Shown in pieces: positions 36,312 through 49,222 of a DNA stretch of 64,000 nucleotides (the stretch's first letter is position 1; every line of letters begins with the position of its first letter). The DNA lies in NCBI RefSeq assembly GCF_051020975.1, contig NC_135046.1, forward strand, positions 7,130,001 to 7,194,000, given 5' to 3'. A program made the position numbers and the translations under genes. Origin of the DNA: Osmia lignaria lignaria. Taxonomy: Eukaryota; Arthropoda; Insecta; Hymenoptera; Megachilidae. The notes below the pieces were generated by a model. It was given only the letters and a program-made list of their open reading frames with translations. It was not told the origin of the DNA and did not search any database.

Positions 36312-39300
36312 GGGGCAGGAAGGGAACATGAAAACTGCAAATCCGAAACATTCGGTCTGGCCCGGAATGGCTAGCTGAAATTTAAAGCCAGAAACTTTCG
36401 GGTTTCCGACAGGAAACCGTCCAACAAAACCCATCTGGGTATCTGTAGCTCTCCGCTTTCCGTATATCCTTTGCCCGGCAAATGATAAATTTTCTTCTAC
36501 TAAATGGGTGTCGCGTTAAACGATGAATTTCCATTCGCTCTACATTTCTTTTTTTCTATCACCATTTCATTGAACATTTTACGACAAATGTGCCTCGACG
36601 CGGATACGTTCAGATAAATCCTTGTTACATTTTTACGACGTAATAAATAGCGAAATGTTTGCTTGTCCCGATGGTGTGACGCAAGCTCATAATACAAATC
36701 TTCCAGTAAATATATTTTAATATTTGAAATGCCTAAACCGTGTCACGGTATAACCGTGTGTAAAATAGACGTGTAATCAAGCAAACGCGACTAGTCAAGC
36801 ATCATTTCGCTTTGCTTCGCTTCGCAGCGTCGCGATTCGCAATGGGCTGGCGGTGTCCACAATTTCCGTGTCATTGACATTATTCCCAGCGAAGACTATA
36901 AATAGAGGGAATCGATACTCGAGCTATTCATACAGGCCATGAAGCGCAATTCACCAAAACTGTCATGCCAATCTGTACGTGTACGCTCGTTTCTCGACTG
37001 GCATTCTTCATCCCCGTACGGTTTTTCGAGATTACACGGTGATCTAACGTTAGTCGAGTTACGTAAGATCTCGTCGAGGAAACGTTGTCTTCTTTGATCC
37101 TCGGTTACGCGGGGTATTTCGTGGCTCTGTCCGTCCCGGTCTCTGTCTGGCAAAAGCCTCTTCTGCTTTTCCTTGCCTCTTTAGTATTCCCGGGCCTTCG
37201 TCGCAACTGGAGCGAAAACCGAAACGCGACCCATAATTCCTCTGTGACCGCTTACCCTTCGTGTTCCACGAACTTGCTCTTTTTCCTCTTCGACACGACT
37301 TTCCTCTTTCAAGCGTTTCCTGTTACGCGATCGCTCACCACCGTGAGAGACCGGTCTCGTAAAAAGTGCCAGTTTTTCTTCTATGCGCTTCTACGCGTTT
37401 CGGTTGCGATTTTTCTACAAGCGCAAACGAGATGATTTCTTGTACAATGGCGAATCGAAAAGGTGGGACATCGAAAATGATTCTATATATATAGGTATTT
37501 GCAGCGAGGCTACGAATGTAGTTGCAATTTCTAACGTTTCTAAAGACGGCACACAATCCGGAACACTTTCTTACGGTTCTTATGAAACTGTCTTTCATCG
37601 AAGTCCCGATAGAAAAGTGTTTCCCTCGGAGCACGTATATCCGGCTGAATTGCAGTCACTCGAGAAGAACGGAGCGCCATAATAACGCTGGGATTATTAT
37701 CCCATCGGATTGTTGACGGAGGTCGTGTTCGCGTCGACGACGTCCGAACACCAGCTGCTCCGACCAAGTAACGCCGCGTCGCGTCGTTTCATTTAGCCCT
37801 TATAATCTGTCTGCTTCCTTCCCAGCTCACCACTCTCTGATACTTCGAATTTCCCTTCTTCTCAGCCTCTCTTCTTTTTGTCTTTTCTTTCTTTTGTTTT
37901 TTTTTGTTTTTTTTTTCCTGTCCGCGCATTCACGTTGAATCTTTCCTCTATTCGCGAACAATGTTTCATCCGATGAATGCGTTTCACGCCAGACGACGCG
38001 AGTCCTCGCGAAACTGGTACCATTTCATATTCGATAATCTCGGATAATCCCAAACTGGAGCAACTATTCTCGATTAAGAGATTTTCCGTTCTAGCCGGAG
38101 GAACGCGTTATTGTTCGCGCCCGCCGCGACGTCTGCTCGTTTTCGCGCGTAAACTTTCAAGTTGCTTGGCAGGAAAGGAGAGAAACGGACGGTAAAATCG
38201 ATAGGAAGCGGGAGGAAAAAACACGGAGCATGGTCAGGATTTTTCACGCAACTTCGGGGAAAAAATATTCGTTTCTGATTGTTCAGGAACGCCGACGTAG
38301 CTTTTCAAGCTCGCCGTCTCTCTTTCTCACGTTCTGTATCTCTCTGATCGTGCGGCACATCCGCTGCTCAGTTTTTCATCCCGCGTCAGGGTAATCTGCC
38401 CCGAGGTACCGCCAGCCAGAGAATTCCCGGTCCTCTCTTTTTCTTAACGTTTTCTCCGCCACGCCTTAGCGTTCTCTTTTCCCCGTATAATGTACGCGGA
38501 GTTAATTGGATGAGGCAGCCTCCTTGTGACTGTTCAGGCCACTTCTGCGACTACCGCGTAGGCTAAGCCCGTGAAACCCGCGATTCTTAAACGCGTTACC
38601 ATCTTTTATCGATGTTAAGCCGCGACTCGATGAAACGACCTTCAAAGCGACGTTTCGAGTAGTCAAATTGAACATTTTTTTTTCTTTTCAACAAATAATT
38701 TGTTAGCAAGTAAAAAGAACGACATTAGATTTAGAAGAATCTAAACGATAATAATACTTGATGTTAGTTTAATGACTCAATGTTTTGTTAATCGGGTCTG
38801 ATTGAATTTCACTGCCAGTACGTAAACTCGCGCGGATTTCCGTTCCGTCTCGACGATCACTGGAATCAACGAAACTTTTATCAGTTGGTAAAACGCAGCG
38901 AAGATAAATTCCCTTTTAATGCGTTGTAATCGCTTGATACGAAATTACCTCGCAGCTCGAGCTCATCGTCATCGGAGTAAATCCATTTTAGAGAATCCGT
39001 TTATTTCTGATTCAAGCGGCGCTTACTTGGCGCACGGATTTCTTCCTTTAACGAGCTGCCCAGACAAAAACCGACGTTTCTCCTTTGGATCGTTTCTCAT
39101 CGATCTACTGTACGATCACTCGATCCCGGAAAGTGTTATTCTCTTGGTTCTCACGATCACACGATACGAACTGCCTTTTTATGACATTGAAGGTGATTAA
39201 AACATTTGCTTTCATACATCTCAGAGCTTTCTGTTAACGAATTTCAATCTTTCGCATCTGTCATTTTATAAATCACTATTTGTTAGCATTTTGAAAAGTT

Positions 39301-39407
39301 CGAGCACCCCGCGAAATAGCAATATGTAGTCGCGCCAAAACGACAACCAATCAATTTTTCAATACCCATTCAAAGTGGTTTCGCTCGTTCCTGTTAAACT
39401 TCACGTC
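36312..39407. other. Non-coding stretch
   Basis: Opposing frames at 36,896-37,153 (minus) and 37,085-37,435 (plus) overlap. Both begin at TTG rather than ATG and neither resembles a family; the plus frame is Phe/Leu-rich because the DNA is pyrimidine-rich. A perfect 7-bp hairpin, TTAGATT against AATCTAA, lies at 38,725-38,744. Confidence 0.45.
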
Positions 39408-39417
39408 TATATAAAAG
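39408..39417 (+). promoter_or_regulatory. TATA box upstream of candidate exon
   Basis: TATATAAAAG is a strong match to the TATA consensus. A start site about 30 bp downstream would be near 39,440. It lies 190 bp upstream of the candidate exon at 39,606-40,016, so the exon could alternatively begin here and be unspliced on its left side. Confidence 0.3.
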
Positions 39418-39621
39418 ACGAGCTCGAATTTTGTTTGACATATTGTCGTTTATCAAGCATTCGCATCGATATAGACACGGTACAAATCGCTTTAGCTCTC
39501 GTTCCTTTCTTTCTTAGGAAAATCGTATTATGTAACTATGGGGTTGACCCAATAACGGGCGACGCGAGTGTGAAATTTCATTCAATCTCTTTTTTTCTGT
39601 TTCAGCTTCGTCCCGGTAGCT

Positions 39622-39692
39622 GGACCGCTTTGCCACAGACAAACTGACCTGCTGATTCCTGACGCAAGTTTGTCAGCGTGACAATGCTCACC
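39622..39692. other. Imperfect hairpin inside the candidate exon
   Basis: GACAAACT at 39,638-39,645 pairs perfectly with AGTTTGTC at 39,667-39,674 across a 21-nt loop. Outside, CAC pairs with GTG, TTG with CAA and GC with GC, separated by single mismatches or bulges. The overall size suits a precursor RNA or a leader structure, but pairing is interrupted. Confidence 0.25.
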
Positions 39693-39807
39693 GTTGTTAC
39701 ACCGCTAAAGTATTGGGCGGACGTGTTTACATAGGCAGATCTCGTAAGCGTTCGATATCAGCCGTCAGGCGTCCGCGTTCAAAATTGCTTCGTGACGTGT
39801 TTACTGT

Positions 39808-39838
39808 TTCGTTCGTTCGTTCGTGTGTGTGTGTGTGT
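39808..39838 (+). repeat. Compound (GTTC)n (GT)n microsatellite
   Basis: About four GTTC units are followed by eight GT units, inside the candidate exon. Confidence 0.85.
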
Positions 39839-40016
39839 ACCGCGACGAAATCACGACCAGTTGGTGGATGGGGTGCGAACCGGAGTCAGGACAAGGGACC
39901 GCGTGTTCCGAGGTGGAACGCGGCATGGAAAACGACTGGCTCTGCTCGTCGATCTGGAGGCGCCGACGTCCACAAAGGATTATCGTCGCTTATCATCGGG
40001 ACGAGCTGCTTACTCG

Positions 40017-43000
40017 GTGAGTCTTATGCTTTGATTTTATTTTCGAAAATAATTCCAACTGACGCGTTCCACAACGGCCATACTTTGCACCAAGCACGCC
40101 GGAAGGAAAAAAGGAACTGCTATTTCTCTTATATACAACTTATTATTAATCCTTTCGCTACGACGAGCGACTATAATCGCTGTCCATACGTTGCCTTTGA
40201 TATTACACACTCCGTATCTCTCTCTGAATTTGTAGTTTCGATCTTAACGTCTTTTCTCGGATATCATTTGTTAAGAAATCATAAGTCCCTCTTTTATGGA
40301 AAGCTTTTTCCCCCGAAAATCGTCTAAACAACTTTAATTGCGGTAAGGTTTAAATTCAATCATTGACAACTAGCCTAATGTATACACTTTTGGAGCTGTG
40401 CGCCGCGGCGTCTCGTTTAGAAGAAGCTTTACGGCGACGAAGCCGCTCGTAGCGAAAGGGTTAAACAATGCTTTCAACTCGATTGCATCGGCGCTCGCGA
40501 TGAAGCGGTAAAACTGTTTGCCGGTAGATCGTTCGAGTACTCGATGGTCCGCGAAACGTTGTCGTTTATTTCTTCTCGCGATGTGTGTTACCTACCTATG
40601 TACTTGTCTCCGAGTCTAGAAAGAAAAATCGGAAATATCGGCAAACTTACGGAAACACACACGCTGGATCGAGTGAAAATCGCGTGTTTCTACGGTGAAA
40701 AGGTTTCTCGTCAATCATCCAGACGCAATAGTAGTCGAGGGATTATATTATCGATGAAATCTCACGGCGGTTAAGACAGATGTACGAGAAGAAGATGCGC
40801 ATCGATTTATCTGCAGATTGAAATCTTCATCGACGAAAATTGCCGCGCGGTACAAGCCTGGGATCCGCTTTATTGAAACGTTCGCGTGTTTGGAGACTCG
40901 ACCTTGATAATCCACGTACGGATTACCATCGATTAAGCTGTTAACCGATATACGTATTTATTAGGTATCGACGACGTTCTTTTGCCGTTGTTAGAACCCT
41001 GTTTACGATCCATCGATAGGAGCAAGATTGTCGATCGCTATCGAGCAGGGAAATCATAAGTAGATTCTAGCACAGGTGTATACGGATACAGAGGGCTGGT
41101 TGTTTGTGATCTTGAAACGGGAAACAAGGTCGTTGACTGTGCTTGTTACGTGGCATTTGCGAGTGGGCTCTTCAATCTATGTAGCTTGTTACATCAATGT
41201 CGATGCGTGTATTAATTTATGGTGCAGAGCGTGCAATGGCCGTTCACAGCTCGTCCATTGATACATTATGTTTAGACGATTACGACACTTCGCTTAAATG
41301 CGAATGTTCGGCGTTGAACAATACCACCCTCAATCCTAAATTCTTATTTGCACGGTTTAGGTTGCATTTTCAAAGTGATTTCGTCCTTCTTTTTAATACA
41401 TTCTCTACTTGTTATATCTTAAACAAACAAGAATTTATATATTAATCAGCAAAGAATTCGTTGCTGCAAATTTGATTTCAGCGGTACACACGTTTTACGC
41501 TAAAATTTGTTGCAGCAAAAGTTAACGAAGTGATATATTCAGTACAGTAATTAAACATAGACATGCATATTCGCATTAACATACCAGCCAATCGTATATA
41601 ACCTTTGCAACTCCGGCAACTCGAGTACTTTCATACTTTTCAGGATAATTAACCGGTTGGCTGTAATTTTTTTTATCCTACTTTATGACGCAAACAGTGG
41701 TCCTCTTTCGCAGTTTTACGCTTTGTGGAAAACTTTACGCCCCAGAAAACAATTTTTTCTTTAAACGATATTTAAATGGATACTGAATTTCATGGAATAT
41801 TGTTTTCGTCTCGTCGATAAAAAAGTGGAAGCGAAAAGCATGACAGAAGCAATGATGCGTTACAACAACGTAATAAAGAGCAACACGGTGTTACAGGGTG
41901 ACGCGTCGATTAATCGAATTAGTTAGGACAGCATGTTGTCAAAGTACACCGCAAATCGTGGCTCGATCACCGTAAACGCGCTCGCCAATCGCGTTTATTT
42001 TCGAGTTACAATTCGTATCGATGTTTCTGCCTCAATCAACGCTTCGGATGTTCGATTCTCGCGCGGCTGACCGTGGCGTTGTTTCGCGAAAGGGTGGCAC
42101 TCGCCCGAAATCACGGCAAAGGGGTTGAAACAAGGTCGTAGGGTCAACAACGATGATGAAAAGTATTTTAACCTTTTTGTCGCGACGAATGGCCATTGTA
42201 ACGACTATCCGTGAAACTACCGTCGTTTACAAACCGCAACTATAGTGGTCACTTACAAAACTGTGAAAAGAAAAGAAACAAAAGAAAGAACTTTTGTGGA
42301 CACGTGACTATTTTTCCTGCAATTTTATAATTCATTTGGTACCACCTGTTCAGTTGTAAGATAGAGGAATCTGATGGTTAAGTGAAATGATTGGTAATCC
42401 AATAACTGGATGTCCCGTGGAAAAGAGGCGAGATTATCAGCGCGGTGCGGTTATCGGGCGGTCGGTGCTGTTGATTTACATCTTCGAGCGTATCGACTGG
42501 AAATACGGTAATAAATCCGCAGCTCTCCCTTTCCCTGCCATGCATATTAATTTACGGGATTGTTGTTTTAACCGAGTTCACTGAAACTTTGCGTAATAAC
42601 CTGGCGCGGCCGTGGCAAGCTTAAGCGCCTTGGTGTTGCGTCGAGGTGATTAGAGTCGCCATTGCGCCATTATCGCTTCCCGTCGAACCTATACATAATC
42701 TGATCGATGGGTTGTTCTCTATGCGTCGGGCCATGGAACAAACGAAAGAGGTGATCGTAATCGTCGCGATAACCAGCAGAAGTGAAACGATCGATCGACT
42801 TAAAGGGATTTTCCATTCCCCCAAGAGGATTTTAAAGACGATCCTTTCGTCACCATCGGATCACAATAATTCTGTGTACTTTACCTTTGATTCGTTGTCG
42901 ATAAACCATCCAGACGATTCAATCGCTTTAGTATTCATTTCCTCGACGTCTCCAATCCCCACGATCAATTTCCGCCACCCTGGAAAGGGATCGATATCTA

Positions 43001-45314
43001 TTCCAATTGACAATACTCGAATTGATCAACTGTGTCTTGATTATTTATAATTGGGAAATAGGAAATAAATTAATCCATCGTATGTGGTATCGTTTAGCTC
43101 GTTCGATTGATTATTTTCAGTTTCGTTATGTCTATAACTCATCGATCTTCATTTACGCTCGTCACACATAATTTTCCAGAGTTCACAGTTAATAGCATCT
43201 AAAGTTAGCCAGCCGTGCAATTAATTACATCGGTAATCGAGCACGACCGATGGTCTTTTTCAAATACGCACAGATACACACGGTTGGTCAGCTGATCAAT
43301 CAAAAAACCGGAAGAGGTCGCTTTGTCAACAAAGGCGGTACCATTGAAATGCTATCTCCAATGTTTGAGTGTTCAGCTGGTTAATTAAAAAGTGTGCTCA
43401 GTGTAATCGGTGGCTTTCATATCCTCAATGAAGTTTAATTGTTGACTCATTTTGCGGTTCAACTACCTCTTCGGCAAGTACTCATGCTTATAAGTACTTA
43501 TAAAATTACAAAATTATTAACATTTCGAGGGGATTGTTATTTTAAATTACAAAATTATACAGCTTTTTTTATCTTTCGTACTAGGATCCAAGCTATGAAT
43601 ACATAATTTTAGTAAACTCGATTGCGTACAGAATCGTAGAGCATCGGGCTAAGAGCGCAGCGTTGAAGCTGGCCAAAGCATCGCGTCGCGTTGGTTCAGT
43701 GTTAATTTCAAAGAATAATTAAGTCGTGCGTGGGAAAAGCACGTGTTTTTCTCAGTGGCGAGTTAGCTGGCCGTAAAAACGAAGCTCTTTTCTGTTGTGT
43801 CGGCCGTAACGAGGCGCAACGAGATGCAACCGCACAAAGTAACGAGAAAGAGCAACACGTCTTGGACCGCGTGAACGTCCCTCGTAGCCCGGACACAAAG
43901 GTGGCCCACGATTTGTCGCGTGATCGTGCGCGAGTTTCACAGGCGACACACGTTTGCCACAGGGATTCAGTAAATGCAACACGGATAATTTCCGCGACAC
44001 CGGTGACCGGACAGTTTGCTCGTGATTCCCGTTGTTTTGTTCCCCACGATGAAATATCGTGAGATTTTCAGCAACCTTTCCTTCTCCTCTACTATTCTAC
44101 TACCCTCTTAATCCTATAAACAACGAATTTATAAAAGTCAGTTCGTTTCATTTTAGAAGCGCGTTCTTTACGCAGGTTTTCTGTGTTGTTAATGAAGTTA
44201 TATGATACTTTTGGATAGGGTTCAGAAAATTCAGAGACTTGAATTCCAGACTCAGTAATTTGATTCGTTCTGTTTTTAATTAATAATATCATCTTGTCAA
44301 ATATTTAAGCCTGAAAGCATATTTAAAGTATAATTCCAATATACGATAGTTAAGAAATTTATTGTGTAGAAGAAAGTGTTCTTTTTAAAGTAGAACGATT
44401 TTCTTCTGAATTATTTGGATCGCTAATTTTAAAGCTTATACTTTACTGTAGACGTCTGTGTACGTAAGTACGCAAGAGAGTGTTGGAGCAAACAACTCGT
44501 TATGATCGCTAAAATTTATCGGAATTTAAAAAGTTTAATCTTTTCCAAATGATCCCGTTCGACGTGCTTCCGCGGCAAACGTGTTTCCTTGTCGGCCAAG
44601 AGTTGCTGTTCCACAGGGAATTATCCGACAAGTATTTTCGAACGAGCGAGGAATGTTTCGTAATAAAACAAGGTTTCTTTGAAAAACTTTGCTACGAAAA
44701 CAACGTTCGGGTGTATCGACGCGTTTGCTGGGTGAATGGACATAAAGAATGGACTTTATCTTCAGAATTGATTTGTCTTCGTTCTGTCAACTTTTTATTC
44801 TGCTTTTACTTAAAATAAAAAAAAAATTACAGATTATAAAATACAACGAAATTAATTTTCGGACACTTTTTATTAAATATTTAAAAAGAACCCCTTTTCA
44901 CGTCTTTATATAAAAAAGTTATCGAAGAATTTTCATAGAGTATTCAGTGGAACGTAAAAAATGATTCGCGCCGTATCATCAAACTGCACCTTCGAGCATT
45001 GTCGTCGTTTCAGTGGAAAGTTGGCCGAAAGTGTCGCGAAAGGAAGGAAGGATTTGAATGTTAAGGATGCTTAGCGAGAGATTAGCGAAATCTCAGGGCC
45101 AAAACTGTACAACGATTTTCGGCTCTTAGCAGGCGCCGGTAATCTACAGACAAGTCCGTGGAAGAGAGCGGAAGGGAAAGACTCTTTGCGCTCGGGAAAG
45201 TCCAAGTAAGTTTCAAACTAAGTTAGTAACGTAGATCCTATTAACTAGTAGGGTAACACAGGCCAAGAGTCTTATCATTGAAATTATCATCGCTTTATAC
45301 GATTCTTTTTTAAA
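40017..45314. other. Non-coding stretch
   Basis: This follows the donor of the candidate exon and would be intron if that exon is real. Frames at 42,646-43,050 and on its opposite strand (42,621-42,824) look partly protein-like. The minus frame has a hydrophobic stretch, but it starts at TTG and lacks flanking splice sites. A TTCAGTG initiator-like motif lies near 43,688, before a 110-codon Arg/Ser-rich frame of no known family. Nothing is firm. Confidence 0.4.
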
Positions 45315-45337
45315 CTCTCTCTCTCTCTCTCTCTCTC
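45315..45337 (+). repeat. (CT)n microsatellite
   Basis: About 11 uninterrupted CT units. The frame on the other strand reads as Glu-Arg repeats, an artefact of this tract. Confidence 0.85.
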
Positions 45338-47039
45338 GCTCTGTCCGTTTTCTTCGAGAAAGTAATGCAAGATTCTTAGAGTCAATGCTGGGACACATTT
45401 CCCTTTGAGCACTCTTCAGCGCGTAAATTGAATAGACGCGATTTATCGTACGCCCGCGCGACCCGTAATTGCGAACAAAGAGGAAAGACGTAATCTCTTG
45501 GTTCGAAAACCCCTTTGGAGACGAAGAACAGAGCTAGAAAGGGTAGCAGAGGTAAACAAAAGTTGAAAGGGAACGGGGTAATTTAATTTTAGGTCGAGCT
45601 GTGTAGTCAAAATTATTCCCGACTTGCACGACGCGATCTTCTTTTTCTCTATCCGACACTCGGCTAGGCTTTTCAGAAAGTGAGAGAACATTATTCCCTC
45701 GGCTGCAGCCAAGAATACTACTCTGCATCAAATTCGCTTCTCCTGCTAGAATTGAATAAGCAATTTGTCGTAACAGCACGACCGACACTTCTCCGACTGA
45801 TTTTTACCTTGTATTTAAATGCACGGGCTAACTTTCCTTCCTATCCGCGTCAACTGATTAATCTCGCTTGTACAGGTGATTAGTTAAAATTTATTTTTAC
45901 CATTTGAATGCTATTTTTGTTATTCGGTAAAAAAGAAAAACCTCCACTCGCGATCGTACAATATCAGGGACAGGATTTTCCAATCTTCGCTCAATTAAGA
46001 ACTCGATTGCCTCGCGGTTTAACTTTCAAAGAGATGTTGGCCGCCAATGTACGATAATAGAATATTCCATAAACGGTGAGGCCGGTCACCGGATAAACCA
46101 GAGTTTCTCTATTAATTTACCTGGAGACCGCTTCCGTACCGCGGCCGATCGAACGAAAAGGCAAGTTTTTCCGAATGGTCGGCGACCGATGATAAATTCC
46201 GATCTTCCTCGGTCCCCGTAGTACTTTTGCACGCGTTAGCTGTCCCAACCTCGGGCACGATCCCGACTGTCGGGTAGGATTCATGGTGACGCAGGTGGCG
46301 AAGGAAAAAAGTGAATTTTCGGCGTGACATCGGTTATTCCGGCCGTAGCTACGGCGACATAAATCGTAAGCCACCGACTGCCGAGCAATCAATACCAAGT
46401 GTGTACTGTGCGTGTGTGTTTGTTATATCGTAGGTGCGTGTCTGTACCGTGTCCGTGTGCGGATCCCCGGAGATACGAGCGGGCAAAATGTAACCGGGGA
46501 GAGTCGATCATCTTCGATCTGCTCGCGTTGGATTGTTCCAAGTGCATCCATATACGATCCGCTGACGCAAGCCTCTCTGATATATTGACGTTTCGATCGC
46601 AAACAAGAGGAGACATTAATGCATAATGCTGAAATCAATGCTCCACGTTATTGAAAGAAACTTGTTTCTTTTTTCTATCCTTATGAATCGTTGTTTGAAA
46701 AGTTGTCGTGTGCTCGATATCGTTCGTGAAACGAAACACGTAACCAGAGATCAGATCCAAGTGGGTTGCAAGTAGATTTAGGAATATGGGTCCTCATAAA
46801 TGAAGCTTTCGTATTAAAATCGACTGGGATTTGCGAGTACACGTATTGAACTTGATTCCATCCCTCCAACGCAACAGTCGCACGAATCGAAGAGAGTCGA
46901 GGTAATTATTGAAGCGGGTGGACGAGGGTGAGCATCATCGAAGTCGAGACGTCTCGTAAGCTCGTTTCGAAGTCATCGTTCCCCTTTTCATTAGTCTCCT
47001 CGAAGCATTTCAAGGAAATCGTCAGAAGTCTCCACTTCT
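45338..47039. other. Non-coding stretch
   Basis: No supported gene. Several overlapping frames at 46,100-46,640 come from GC-rich sequence without stops; none has a recognisable domain or good splice context. Confidence 0.45.
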
Positions 47040-47300
47040 GCGCGCTTTCTTTCTCTTCTCACGTCCCCGTCACCCCGCCGCCCCATCCCCGTGCCCGTCG
47101 TCTTCGTTTCCCCGACACTCGAGCAGAAACGCTGCCGCGGCACTCGCCACCCTTGCTCGCCACTCTCTCCAGCCCTTCACCACCCTATGCCAGCCTCCGA
47201 GACCCTTAACATCCACAACCGCGCCACCGCCTTACCAACATCGTCGTGTTAACCCAGACTAGTGTCAGTCAGCGTCGTCGACGCCGTTACCAGGGCTAAC
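47040..47300 (+). promoter_or_regulatory. C-rich block with initiator-like motif
   Basis: A strongly C-rich plus strand (47,060-47,240) ends at GTGTCAGTCAGCGTC near 47,263-47,277. TCAGTC matches the arthropod initiator (TCAKTY). No TATA box lies 30 bp upstream, and the +28 position fits the downstream promoter element poorly. The frame that follows to 47,675 starts at GTG and is not a known family. It could be a TATA-less promoter with a GC-rich leader. Confidence 0.2.
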
Positions 47301-49222
47301 ACCCTCTCTCGACGTTTCGAGCCCTCGTTCCAGTCACCACTAGTCATTTCAGCAGCGGCCACTCGCGCTATCGAGCACGGCTCAGGCGCGTCTGAAACCT
47401 CGCCGACCGACCGTCTGCGAGCTTTTTTTTGCGATTGCATCGAAAAAGTAGAAACCCCTTGCGCCCTCGTTGCACTCTCAGCGCCCTTTTCTTTTTACCT
47501 CGTTCGTTTCGAGCTCGCTGCTAAACGCGCCCTGCTAAACGTCGAGGGCGAGCCACCGGGTCGAGGTTGTTTCGTAATTGGGAGATTATTAAGCTGCCAC
47601 GCTGGTCCGTTACAATGCGCTCGTTTCTTTTCCTGCGTTCTTACCTCTACCTTTTTACAAAAAGTCCTTGCCTAGACGAACCACCGGGCATTTTCTTAAT
47701 TGAAACGTACGAAGCACGGCTATCAATTCGAGTAGGCACGCTTAAAACGTTGATCCCTGACTACAAGGAAGTCCGCTTCATCCGCGTTAATTGAGACGAA
47801 ATGGTGCTATCTACCCGTTGCCCATCACCCCCTTTTAACTATTCTTACGACCGTGTAATTTCATTCTCCAAGTTACGTTTGATACGCCGCCGAAACGAGC
47901 AAACTTTTTTCATTCGTATTCAACTTTGGACACCGTTGCTTCCTAAACGTTTATTCTCGTTAAAAGCGTAGCTAGTTAATCCTTCCCGCCTCCTCCACTT
48001 TTAAGCTCTCTCGAACGAGAACTCTTCGACCTTTCAGCGCGGCTTATTTATTTTACAGCGAATTTGACGGTCACGAGAACGCGTTTCCGCTGAGATATCC
48101 GTTTAAAATAGCCGTTTCGGGCACACTCTGATCGGTGATTGCTCTAAAGCGGCCAGATTAAATGCGTTATCTATTTAAACGCTCTTCGATTTAACCTATT
48201 GCCGCTAATCGAACGATGGAAAATCTGTCGAGAGTGTGTTTTTCCAATGGACGAGTAAAAAGGAAGTACCGTAAGTAGTTCGAGATCCTTTTTCTTCCAA
48301 CCTCGTAAGTACTCGTAGTAGTCTTTGCTAGTCCTTTTGAAAATTCATTAAGCTTAACAATTTTTGGAAACGAAAACAGACATCGAAAATATAAGGATGT
48401 CGGTCTGAAAGAAATGCAGGTTCGAAAGTTCACGGACGTAATCCTTCGAGTGTTCATTGAATGGCGTAATCGGGTCTCGTTTGAATTTAAAATGCACTCT
48501 CCCGGGGAGTGTTTTTCCCGCTATGTGGTACGCGCGCCAAAAAGGATCCTACGACCTATTTACCGGTCGTACAGGTGTGCAGGACAAGGAGAGCGAAAAA
48601 GGAAGGGGCGGAAAGTAGTGTCTGGATCGTAGAAACCTCACGAAGCTTCCGACGTTTCTCTTTCGTGCAACTCTAGCCGGGCTCGCTATCTCTCCTCGTC
48701 GCTATTAAAGTAACCACCGGTTACAGCGCAGCGGCGCGATTTGAATACTAGGATACATTTAAAAGTTTACGTTCCGAAAGTAGACCTCTCTCCTGGACCG
48801 TATAGGCCCTGAAGCAACAAAAAAATGTTCCCGAGATGAAAACAAGGTCCGTCGATCGGTTTCACAGAGGGTCTACCAGGTCCAGATCGAAAAGTCGATA
48901 TGATTGCAATTTGCATCTAAATTGAGACGCTTTTTTTTCACGTTGCTTTTTCGGAGGCCACGCAACGAAATTTTTTTTCCGTGAGTAACTATCGGGTTGC
49001 TACGATAATTTGGCCCCGCTAGCAAACCTGAGACGGAAATGAATTTTCAAACGCTTCTTCCTTTCAGAACTGAACCTAAGTTGATTTATTGATGATACCA
49101 GGAATTTTGTCAAAATTAAAAAGTTACTTCTAAACTTAATAATTGATTATGTAGACAGACACCTGCCTTTTCCGTTAGTGATTTTAACAAGAACTACCAA
49201 TTGAACTTTCCCTTGTCAAGAG
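47301..49222. other. Non-coding stretch
   Basis: Donor-like GTAAGT words occur near 48,270 and 48,305, and GTGAGTAAC near 48,980, but no coding segment leads into them. Nothing else is supported. Confidence 0.45.

Larger units (their letters stand above)
39606..40016 (+). other. Candidate 5' exon, possibly with a start codon
   Basis: A polypyrimidine tract ending TTTCAG at 39,605 is a good acceptor, and CG followed by GTGAGTC at 40,017 is a consensus donor, bounding a 411-nt segment. The segment holds (GTTC)n and (GT)n runs, so most of it can only be leader. A late ATG at 39,925 opens a frame of 30 codons plus 2 bases up to the donor. It begins MENDWLCSSIW, followed by four Arg, and has rather GC-rich third positions at first. 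If the frame is used, the protein would continue in an exon outside the recognised region. An earlier ATG near 39,685 opens a 16-codon upstream frame. No family is recognised. A non-coding first exon or pure coincidence are equally possible. Confidence 0.28.

Noticed and set aside
36896..37435. Charged minus-strand frame and hydrophobic plus-strand frame
   Set aside because: Each is the antisense shadow of the other over their overlap; no ATG start and no domain.
39713..40327. 204-codon frame overlapping the candidate exon
   Set aside because: It starts at a non-ATG codon, reads through the microsatellite and continues past the consensus donor. The shorter ATG frame to the donor is more plausible.
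42621..43050. Opposing frames of 67 and 134 codons, one with a hydrophobic stretch like a signal peptide
   Set aside because: Neither begins at ATG at the relevant point (TTG on the minus strand), no flanking consensus splice sites were seen, and no homology is recognised.
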